Shown piece by piece: positions 1-6,380 of a stretch of 6,380 nucleotides of DNA; positions within the stretch are counted from its first letter, which is position 1, and each line of letters begins with the position of its first letter. Made by a program: the position numbers and the translations under genes. The stretch lies in assembly GCA_028343315.1 (NCBI GenBank), contig JAOLYI010000022.1:1-6380 (forward strand). Direction: 5' to 3'. A model generated the notes under the pieces. The model saw only the letters and a program-made list of their open reading frames with translations, was not told where the DNA came from and did no database searches. The stretch is from Candidatus Pelagibacter sp. GTDB taxonomy: Bacteria > Pseudomonadota > Alphaproteobacteria > Pelagibacterales > Pelagibacteraceae.

Positions 1-990
1 AACATCCATTTTGCGAACTAAAATTCCTGCCTTGGCTAGCAATTTAAAGACTCTTGAAGAATTAATTTTTACTTTGTTAAAATTAACTAATAAAAAATTA
101 CTATAGCTTCTATTAGTTTCAATTTTCATTTTTTTAAATTCATTAAACATTTTTTTATTCCAATTATTAACGTGCTTTATTTCTTTATTTAACCAATTGA
201 TGTCTTTAACTGCAGCTGACGCAGCAGATAAAGCTGCCTTGTTTACATTAAAAGGTGGCTTAATCTTATTCAACACATCAATAATTTCTTTTGAGCCATA
301 TCCCCATCCTACTCGCAGTCCTGCTAAGCCATAAATTTTTGAAAATGTTCTTGTCATTACCACGTTTTTATAATTTGAAAATAATTTTAAAGCTGAAGAA
401 TAATCTTTTTGTTTTACATATTCAAAATAAGCATCGTCAACAACTAGTAAAATATTGCTTCTTAATTTTTTTCGTAAAAATAGTAAATCTTTTTTGCCAA
501 TATAAGTCCCTGTTGGGTTATTAGGATTTGCCAAAAAAACAACTTTTGTCTTTCTAGTTACTTTTTTTAAAATATTTTTTACTGAAACTGTAAAATTATT
601 TTCTTTTGAATAAACAACTTTCGCTCCATTCATTTTACTGTAAATTCTGTAAATAATAAAACTATACTTAGGTACAATTACTTCGTCACCTTTTTTTAAA
701 TATGATTTGCAAACTAACTCGAAAATCTGGTCAGATCCTGATCCCAAAATAACCCTATTTTTATCTATTTTAAATTTATTTGATAAAGTTTCTCTTAACG
801 AAGTTCCATTGGAGTCCGGATACCTTGCAAAACTTTTTGATACTTTAATATATTCTTTTTTTGCTTTTGGACTAGGTCCAAGCGCGGACTCATTAGCTGA
901 TAGCTTTATCCTAGCTGATCTCTTTTTATAAAAGCTCATACCAGCTACGTACTTTTCTGCTTGTATATTATTTGGTTTAGGTAACCTCAT
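1..990 (-). CDS. hisC: Histidinol-phosphate / aromatic aminotransferase (HisC family), 3' end outside window
   Basis: PLP-dependent class I/II aminotransferase, expected in the cytoplasm to interconvert histidinol phosphate and imidazole-acetol phosphate, and/or to transaminate aromatic keto acids. Read on the minus strand from ATG at 990-988, the frame stays open for 330 codons to the window edge. Family members have about 360 residues, so roughly 30-40 are missing. Visible motifs: NPNNPTG at residues 155-161, DDAYFEY at 185-191 (Asp185 expected to hold the PLP pyridine nitrogen), TFSKIYGLAGLR at 215-226 with the Schiff-base Lys218 and phosphate-binding Arg226, and GILVR near 322-326. The N-terminal LSANESALGPSP fits the usual HisC substrate-loop region. 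It is divergent from metX. In many alphaproteobacteria a hisC paralogue next to metX-metW is paired with prephenate dehydrogenase, so an aromatic role is plausible but unproven here. No clear Shine-Dalgarno precedes the ATG. Confidence 0.93.
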   Translation of the reverse strand, partial: MRLPKPNNIQAEKYVAGMSFYKKRSARIKLSANESALGPSPKAKKEYIKVSKSFARYPDSNGTSLRETLSNKFKIDKNRVILGSGSDQIFELVCKSYLKKGDEVIVPKYSFIIYRIYSKMNGAKVVYSKENNFTVSVKNILKKVTRKTKVVFLANPNNPTGTYIGKKDLLFLRKKLRSNILLVVDDAYFEYVKQKDYSSALKLFSNYKNVVMTRTFSKIYGLAGLRVGWGYGSKEIIDVLNKIKPPFNVNKAALSAASAAVKDINWLNKEIKHVNNWNKKMFNEFKKMKIETNRSYSNFLLVNFNKVKINSSRVFKLLAKAGILVRKMDV

Positions 991-1049
991 TTATTAATGT
1001 AATATCTAAATTGTTAGAGTTTTTCTAGAAGTCTTTATCTTATATAAAA

Positions 1050-1078
1050 TTGACAAGTTTGTGATGATCTAGTAAATA
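1050..1078 (+). promoter_or_regulatory. Probable sigma-70 promoter of metX-metW-gloB
   Basis: A perfect -35 hexamer TTGACA (1050-1055) is followed after 17 nt by a weak -10 element TAAATA (1073-1078). GTAAAT one base upstream is an alternative with a 16-nt spacer. Either would start transcription at about 1083-1085, where the SAM-II aptamer begins. That is the expected arrangement for a riboswitch at the extreme 5' end of the mRNA. The -10 match is only 3/6, so the exact element is uncertain. The location is supported by both the -35 box and the position of the aptamer. Confidence 0.6.
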
Positions 1079-1082
1079 GATA

Positions 1083-1135
1083 ACGCGCTGATTTAACCAT
1101 ATTGCAAGCGCATAACAAATTTAGCTAAAAAGGGA
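1083..1135 (+). promoter_or_regulatory. SAM-II riboswitch aptamer (metA motif) upstream of metX
   Basis: Binds S-adenosylmethionine in the nascent mRNA and represses methionine synthesis genes. The sequence closely follows the marine SAM-II aptamers found upstream of metX in Sargasso Sea metagenomic DNA, one of which was crystallised. P1 is GCGCT (1085-1089) paired with AGCGC (1107-1111). The conserved loop runs GATTTAACC..ATTGCA (1090-1106), and the A-rich linker ends in TTAGCTAAAAAGGGA (1121-1135). The classical H-type pseudoknot can form between the loop and the 3' tail: GC at 1104-1105 with GC at 1124-1125, and CC at 1097-1098 with GG within 1132-1134. By comparison with the known structure, the uridines at 1093 and 1103 should lie near the SAM sulfonium. 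The outer P1 pair is a C-A mismatch here (1084/1112). The family and its ligand are established; assignment here is by motif recognition, not by a covariance search. Confidence 0.93.
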
Positions 1136-1153
1136 GATGCCCAGTTTAGCTGG
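1121..1153 (+). promoter_or_regulatory. Candidate antiterminator hairpin of the SAM-II riboswitch
   Basis: AGCTAAA (1123-1129) is perfectly complementary to TTTAGCT (1145-1151), and two G-U pairs can extend it outward (1121-1122 with 1152-1153). Inside, GGG (1132-1134) can pair with CCC (1140-1142) around the loop AGATG, leaving AA opposite AG as tandem purine mismatches. The 5' arm is the 3' half of the aptamer pseudoknot, and the 3' arm takes bases from the terminator loop and descending arm. This hairpin therefore excludes both the SAM-bound aptamer and the terminator. That is the expected logic of a transcriptional OFF switch. The pairing is seen directly; the switching is inferred. The terminator stem is richer in GC, so the outcome would depend on folding order. 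Confidence 0.55.
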
Positions 1154-1164
1154 GCTTTTTTTTT
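1139..1164 (+). terminator. Intrinsic terminator between the SAM-II aptamer and metX
   Basis: A perfect 6-bp GC-rich stem, GCCCAG (1139-1144) with CTGGGC (1150-1155), closes a 5-nt loop TTTAG and is followed at once by nine T residues (1156-1164). This is a textbook Rho-independent terminator. It lies after the aptamer and immediately before the second in-frame ATG of metX, so it is best read as the expression platform of the riboswitch. It should form when SAM occupies the aptamer. If translation began at the upstream ATG (1137), this hairpin would lie inside the coding region. Confidence 0.88.
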
Positions 1165-1166
1165 GG

Positions 1167-2294
1167 ATGAACAGAAAAATTGAAGATATAAATAAAATTA
1201 TTGTTACTAAGCCACTCAAACTTGATTGTGGCAAAACCATAAAAGATTTTCCAATTGCCTACGAGACATATGGAAAACTAAATGAAAACAAAGATAATGC
1301 CATACTAGTGTTTCATGCGTTAACTGGAGATCAATTTGTAGCTGGAACAAATCTAGTTACAAAAAAAGAAGGTTGGTGGGTTACCGCGGTTGGACCTAAA
1401 AAAGCAATCGATACTAATAAATATTTTGTTATTTGTGCTAACGTGATTGGCGGGTGCATGGGGTCTTGGGGGCCTAGCGATATAAATAAAGATACTAATC
1501 AACCCTACGGTTTAGATTTTCCTGTTATAACGATAAAAGATATAGTTAGAGCGCAAGAGTCACTTCTTGACCATCTAGGAATAAAAAAACTTTTGTGTGC
1601 AACAGGTGGTTCTATGGGTGGAATGCAACTTTTACAATTCTGCGCAACTTTTCCTGATAAAACTTTTTCTGCAATCCCTATAGCTTGTAGCTCAAGTCAT
1701 AGTGCTCAAAATATTGCGTTAAATGAACTAGCGCGACAAGCAATAATGGCTGATCCAGTTTGGGATAATGGAAAATATTTTTTACAAAATACTCAGCCGA
1801 AAAATGGACTTGCAGTTGCAAGAATGGTTGGTCATATAAGTTACTTATCTGAACAAGGAATGCAGGAAAAATTTGGTAGAAAACTTCAGGAAAAGGCAGA
1901 TTATGAATTCAGCTTTAATGCAGATTTTCAAGTTGAAAGCTATTTAAGACATCAAGGAAATTCTTTCGTGGAACGTTTCGATGCTAATTCAATTTTATAT
2001 ATTACAAGAGCAATGGATTATTTTGATTTATCAAAACAATTTAAAGGAGGATTAGTAGAGGCTTTTAGTAATCAAAAAACAAAGTTTCTAGTCATCTCTT
2101 TTTCATCTGATTGGCTTTATACAACTAAAGAAAATAAAGATATTGTTATTGCTTTAAATTCTTCTGGGGCAGATGTATCTTACTCTGAAATTATTACTGA
2201 TAAGGGTCATGACTCTTTCTTGGTTGATGAACCTGAGTTTTTAAAGACTTTAAAAGGTTTCATAGACTCAATGCACGAAAAATTTAAAAAATGA
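1167..2294 (+). CDS. metX: Homoserine O-acyltransferase (acetyl- or succinyl-transferase), MetX family
   Basis: Activates the hydroxyl of L-homoserine with an acyl group from acetyl-CoA (or succinyl-CoA), opening the route to homocysteine and methionine; cytoplasmic alpha/beta-hydrolase. From ATG 1167 the product has 375 residues, close to the family norm. The catalytic triad is visible: nucleophile Ser149 in TGGSMGGMQ, Asp315 in SFSSDWLY and His348 in [14 protein letters not shown]. Other signatures are [31 protein letters not shown] and [11 protein letters not shown], the last with Trp101 where many relatives carry Thr or Ser. The upstream in-frame ATG at 1137 would add [11 protein letters not shown] prefer 1167 because those ten codons are the terminator hairpin and T-run, but neither ATG has a well-placed Shine-Dalgarno. 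Controlled by the SAM-II riboswitch upstream; overlaps metW by ATGA. Acyl-donor specificity cannot be settled from family membership. Confidence 0.95.
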   Translation: MNRKIEDINKIIVTKPLKLDCGKTIKDFPIAYETYGKLNENKDNAILVFHALTGDQFVAGTNLVTKKEGWWVTAVGPKKAIDTNKYFVICANVIGGCMGSWGPSDINKDTNQPYGLDFPVITIKDIVRAQESLLDHLGIKKLLCATGGSMGGMQLLQFCATFPDKTFSAIPIACSSSHSAQNIALNELARQAIMADPVWDNGKYFLQNTQPKNGLAVARMVGHISYLSEQGMQEKFGRKLQEKADYEFSFNADFQVESYLRHQGNSFVERFDANSILYITRAMDYFDLSKQFKGGLVEAFSNQKTKFLVISFSSDWLYTTKENKDIVIALNSSGADVSYSEIITDKGHDSFLVDEPEFLKTLKGFIDSMHEKFKK

Positions 2295-2884
2295 AAAGTG
2301 AATTTAAAGTAATCGCAGATTTATTACCTAATAACTCAAAAGTTCTTGATGTAGGTTGCGGTGATGGTTCTTTGATGGATCTTCTTGCTAAAGATAAAAA
2401 TATTGAAGTAAGAGGGTTAGAGCTCGATCAAAGTAATGTACAAAAATGTATAGTTAAAGGGCTACCTGTTATTCAAGGTGATGCGGAAACTGAACTTTAT
2501 CAATTCCCTCCACAATCATTTGACTACGTTATTCTTAGTCAAACTCTTCAAGCGTTTTTTAAACCAGATAAAGTACTAAAAGAATTGTTAAGGATTGGTA
2601 AATCTGTAATTGTTTCTATACCTAACTTTGGATATTGGAAAGTAAGAACAGGTCTATTATTCTTTGGCAAAATGCCTATTACAAAAACATTGCCAAATAC
2701 TTGGTTTAATACTCCTAACTTGCATATGTGTACCATAAAAGACCTTTTCAACTATTGTGAGGATCAAAATATTGAAATAAAAAAAGTTATTGGTGTAAAT
2801 GAAAATAATATTTCATTAATTAAAAAAAATAATTTAGAAATGAAAAATCTATTTTCAAAATTAGGAATTTTTTTAATAGGATAA
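2291..2884 (+). CDS. metW: Methionine biosynthesis protein MetW
   Basis: Methyltransferase-fold protein of 197 residues that works with MetX. In bacteria with the MetX-MetW pair it is needed for, or stimulates, homoserine acylation, and the two are reported to form a complex. The Rossmann SAM-binding motif [10 protein letters not shown] is at residues 18-27, followed by the acidic strand-end motif GLELDQ (42-47) and GDAE (63-66). The MetW-typical block [11 protein letters not shown] is at 109-119, with [19 protein letters not shown] at 134-152. Its start overlaps the metX stop as ATGA (2291-2294), so translation is probably coupled and stoichiometry with MetX kept. It lies within the riboswitch-controlled transcript. 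No methyl-transfer substrate is established for the family; SAM binding here is inferred from the motif. Confidence 0.95.
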   Translation: MKSEFKVIADLLPNNSKVLDVGCGDGSLMDLLAKDKNIEVRGLELDQSNVQKCIVKGLPVIQGDAETELYQFPPQSFDYVILSQTLQAFFKPDKVLKELLRIGKSVIVSIPNFGYWKVRTGLLFFGKMPITKTLPNTWFNTPNLHMCTIKDLFNYCEDQNIEIKKVIGVNENNISLIKKNNLEMKNLFSKLGIFLIG

Positions 2885-2885
2885 G

Positions 2886-3647
2886 ATGAACATTGAAATT
2901 ATTTCCTGCCTTAATGATAATTACAGTTATTTAATACACGATAACCAATCAAATACTGTTGCTATTATCGATCCCTCCGAATTTGCTCCTTGTGATAAAA
3001 TTATAAGTAAAAAATACAAAAAATTAGATTATATACTGAATACTCACCACCACTATGATCATGTTGGGGGAAATAAGGAACTCAAGAAAAAATATAACTC
3101 AAAAATTCTTGGTTTCAAAAGTGATGAGGAACGAATACCTAATATAGATAAGTTATTAGAAGACAATGAAGAATTTAATATTGGAAACATAAAGTTTACA
3201 ACTTTATTTATTCCTGGTCATACTACAGGGCATATCGCTTTTTATTCAAAAACAGAAAAAGTAATATTTACTGGAGATACATTATTTTCTATGGGATGCG
3301 GTCGAGTTTTTGAAGGCACATATGAACAAATGTTTGAATCTTTAAATAGAATTAAAGACCTCCCTGAAGATACAAAAATTTACTGTGGTCATGAATATAC
3401 TCAAAAAAATATTGAATTTTGTATTAAATACAATCCAAACAACGATTTATTAAAAAAAACAAAGAATACTATTGAAGAAAAATTAAAAAATGGTGAACCT
3501 TCTATTCCATCAACTTTGCTTAAAGAAAAACAGATGAATATATTTTTAAGAACTGATGACCTTGATGTTAAAAACATATTAAATTTAAAAAAGGCCTCTA
3601 ATTTAGAAATATTTACTAAATTAAGGGATCTAAAAGACAATTTTTAA
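2886..3647 (+). CDS. gloB: Hydroxyacylglutathione hydrolase (glyoxalase II)
   Basis: Binuclear metallo-beta-lactamase-fold hydrolase that splits S-D-lactoylglutathione into D-lactate and glutathione, the last step of methylglyoxal detoxification. At 253 residues it has the usual bacterial glyoxalase II length. Metal ligands are all visible: THHHYDH at residues 53-59 (His54, His56, Asp58, His59), His112 in PGHTTGH, bridging Asp131 in FTGDTLF, and His169 in CGHEYT. The family signature GCGRVFEGTYEQMFESL spans 137-153. The C-terminal FLRTDD (220-225) belongs to the helical substrate-binding domain. The start is 1 nt after the metW stop, and no terminator or promoter is evident between them, so it should be co-transcribed with metX-metW and coupled to metW. 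This links it to the SAM-controlled transcript, though no biochemical link to methionine is known to me. Confidence 0.94.
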   Translation: MNIEIISCLNDNYSYLIHDNQSNTVAIIDPSEFAPCDKIISKKYKKLDYILNTHHHYDHVGGNKELKKKYNSKILGFKSDEERIPNIDKLLEDNEEFNIGNIKFTTLFIPGHTTGHIAFYSKTEKVIFTGDTLFSMGCGRVFEGTYEQMFESLNRIKDLPEDTKIYCGHEYTQKNIEFCIKYNPNNDLLKKTKNTIEEKLKNGEPSIPSTLLKEKQMNIFLRTDDLDVKNILNLKKASNLEIFTKLRDLKDNF

Positions 3648-3658
3648 GCTCAATAATC

Positions 3659-3686
3659 TTGACTTGATTTTATTGAAGGCTATATT
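3659..3686 (+). promoter_or_regulatory. Probable sigma-70 promoter of rplU-rpmA-obgE-proB
   Basis: The -35 hexamer TTGACT (3659-3664, 5/6 match) and -10 hexamer TATATT (3681-3686, 5/6 match) are separated by 16 nt. Transcription would start near 3692-3694, leaving a leader of about 20 nt before the rplU ATG at 3713. This is too short for a structured ribosomal-protein leader. It is the strongest promoter-like sequence in the 65-nt gap after gloB and marks a likely break between the methionine and ribosomal-protein transcripts. No terminator with a T-run follows gloB, so some read-through is possible. Confidence 0.68.
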
Positions 3687-3712
3687 GCCCTGAAACTTAA
3701 AAGAAAAAAATT

Positions 3713-4117
3713 ATGTCATTTGCAATTATTGAAACTGGTGGAAAACAATACAAAGTTTCTGCTAGTAAAATACTAGAGATAGAAAAACTTGATGCTAAAA
3801 TCGGTGAAACGGTAAAATTCAATAATGTTTTGCTTTTAAATGACGATAAAACTACTGAAATTGGAAGCCCAAATATCGATGGTGCCATAGTGGAAGCAAA
3901 ACTTTTAGATCTTGTTAAAGATAGAACTGTTTTAATTTTTCATAAAAGAAGAAGAAAACATTCAAGAAAAAAGAATGGTCATAGACAAAGGCATTCAAAA
4001 ATACAAATTACAAAGATTATGTCTAAAGGTGGAAAAATAATAGACGAAGCAAAGATTGAGCGAGCAAAAAAAACTGTAAAAAAAGAAACAGAAAAAAAGA
4101 AAGCTACTAAAAAATAG
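3713..4117 (+). CDS. rplU: 50S ribosomal protein L21 (bL21)
   Basis: Large-subunit protein that binds 23S rRNA. The 134-residue product begins MSFAIIETGGKQYKVS, the typical bL21 N-terminus, and contains the family signature FHKRRRKHSRKKNGHRQRHSKI at about 76-97, split as FHKRRRKHSRKK and NGHRQRHSKI. The conserved domain ends near residue 103. About 30 more residues follow (IIDEAKIERAKK, then a Lys-rich run ending in KKATKK), an extension absent from E. coli L21 but with counterparts of varying length in other alphaproteobacteria. The ATG is preceded by an A-rich stretch with only a weak Shine-Dalgarno (AAAAGAAA). First gene of the rplU-rpmA-obgE-proB block; 9 nt separate it from rpmA. Confidence 0.96.
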   Translation: MSFAIIETGGKQYKVSASKILEIEKLDAKIGETVKFNNVLLLNDDKTTEIGSPNIDGAIVEAKLLDLVKDRTVLIFHKRRRKHSRKKNGHRQRHSKIQITKIMSKGGKIIDEAKIERAKKTVKKETEKKKATKK

Positions 4118-4126
4118 GAAAACCTA

Positions 4127-4381
4127 ATGGCAACAAAAAAAGCAGGTGGATCATCCAAAAACGGCCGAGATAGTAAAGGTAGACGTCTTGGTGTAAAAAA
4201 ATACGGAGATCAACTAGTAATACCTGGAAATATAATCGTTAGACAAAGAGGAACTAAAATACACCCTGGTGATAACGTTGGGATGGGTAAAGATCACTCC
4301 ATATTTTCCTTAGTAAAAGGCAAAGTTAAGTTCAGAAAATCAAAATTAAACAGAACTTTTGTTTCTGTAATCCCTAATTAA
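4127..4381 (+). CDS. rpmA: 50S ribosomal protein L27 (bL27)
   Basis: Large-subunit protein near the peptidyl-transferase centre, whose N-terminal tail reaches the P-site tRNA. The 84-residue product has the standard length and the signature start [20 protein letters not shown], followed by LGVKKYGDQ and [25 protein letters not shown] in the usual order. The tail starts directly at MATKKAGG, as in proteobacteria, with no cleavable prepeptide of the Firmicutes kind. A usable Shine-Dalgarno AGGA (4116-4119) overlaps the rplU stop codon and lies 7 nt before the ATG. This is one of the few clear ribosome-binding sites in the window. It is followed by a perfect palindrome before obgE. Confidence 0.97.
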   Translation: MATKKAGGSSKNGRDSKGRRLGVKKYGDQLVIPGNIIVRQRGTKIHPGDNVGMGKDHSIFSLVKGKVKFRKSKLNRTFVSVIPN

Positions 4382-4383
4382 TT

Positions 4384-4409
4384 TTATAAATAACTTAAGT
4401 TATTTATAA
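4384..4409 (+). repeat. Perfect 26-bp palindrome between rpmA and obgE
   Basis: The two strands read the same over 26 bp. In RNA this gives an 11-bp stem, TTATAAATAAC (4384-4394) with GTTATTTATAA (4399-4409), around a TTAA loop. The only G-C pair closes the loop. No T-run follows on either strand, so it is not a standard intrinsic terminator. It begins 2 nt after the rpmA stop and ends 9 nt before the obgE ATG, inside the expected ribosome footprint. It could be an mRNA processing or stability hairpin, a brake on obgE translation, or a binding site for a dimeric protein; the sequence does not decide. Confidence 0.85.

Positions 4410-6380
<1,971 letters not shown>

Noticed and set aside
291..931. 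Two plus-strand open frames (291-524 and 707-931)
   Set aside because: They lie antisense to hisC, whose minus-strand frame carries the PLP-Lys and NPNNPTG motifs. Their products are Leu/Phe-rich with no recognisable domain, as expected of shadow frames in AT-rich DNA.
1051..1056. TTGTCA on the minus strand as a -35 box for hisC
   Set aside because: No -10 element lies 16-18 nt downstream on that strand. It is the complement of part of the metX -35 region. A hisC promoter must be in this gap or overlap it, but I cannot place it.
991..1166. A second SAM aptamer (SAM-V) in tandem with SAM-II, as described upstream of other SAR11 methionine genes
   Set aside because: Between the SAM-II tail and the metX start there is only the terminator hairpin and T-run, and upstream of the aptamer lies the promoter. 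No second pseudoknot was found.
3651..3675. Imperfect inverted repeat CAATAA / TTATTG after gloB, as a possible terminator
   Set aside because: Six A/T-rich pairs with a 13-nt loop and no following T-run. It overlaps the rplU -35 box and is likely chance in AT-rich DNA.
3687..3712. Ribosomal-protein autoregulatory leader upstream of rplU
   Set aside because: The leader predicted from the promoter is only about 20 nt and A-rich, with no room for a known L21-type structured leader.

Overview
The window is a compact, AT-rich stretch of bacterial chromosome with very short gaps between genes, Lys/Ile/Asn-rich proteins and few Shine-Dalgarno sequences. Gene content and order (metX-metW; rplU-rpmA-obgE-proB) are alphaproteobacterial. 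With the low GC and a marine-type SAM-II riboswitch, this points to SAR11 (Pelagibacterales, Candidatus Pelagibacter or a relative). The assignment is inferred from sequence character, not from a database search.

Layout. Positions 1-990 (minus strand) hold most of a hisC-type PLP aminotransferase, cut by the window edge. A divergent intergenic region (991-1166) follows. It holds a TTGACA-type promoter, a SAM-II (metA-motif) riboswitch aptamer at about 1083-1135 and a canonical intrinsic terminator at 1139-1164. Next come metX (homoserine O-acyltransferase), metW (overlapping it by 4 nt) and gloB (hydroxyacylglutathione hydrolase, 1 nt after metW), all plus strand and probably one transcript. 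A second promoter (3659-3686) starts the translation/GTPase block: rplU (bL21), rpmA (bL27), a perfect 26-bp palindrome, obgE and the start of proB (glutamate 5-kinase), which runs off the right edge.

How it works together. When S-adenosylmethionine is abundant, the SAM-II pseudoknot should hold the bases that would otherwise form an antiterminator. The terminator then forms and metX-metW(-gloB) is shut off. This is simple end-product control of homoserine activation, the committed step to methionine. The neighbouring aminotransferase most likely serves aromatic and/or histidine synthesis. The rplU-rpmA-obgE-proB block is a conserved alphaproteobacterial order: two 50S proteins, a 50S-assembly GTPase and the first proline-synthesis enzyme.

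The most interesting part is the riboswitch expression platform. The sequence supports mutually exclusive aptamer, antiterminator and terminator pairings. An in-frame ATG sits between aptamer and terminator, so the true metX start is ambiguous. All genes otherwise look intact and ordinary. I see no mobile element, CRISPR array, tRNA or rRNA, and no new multi-gene system.
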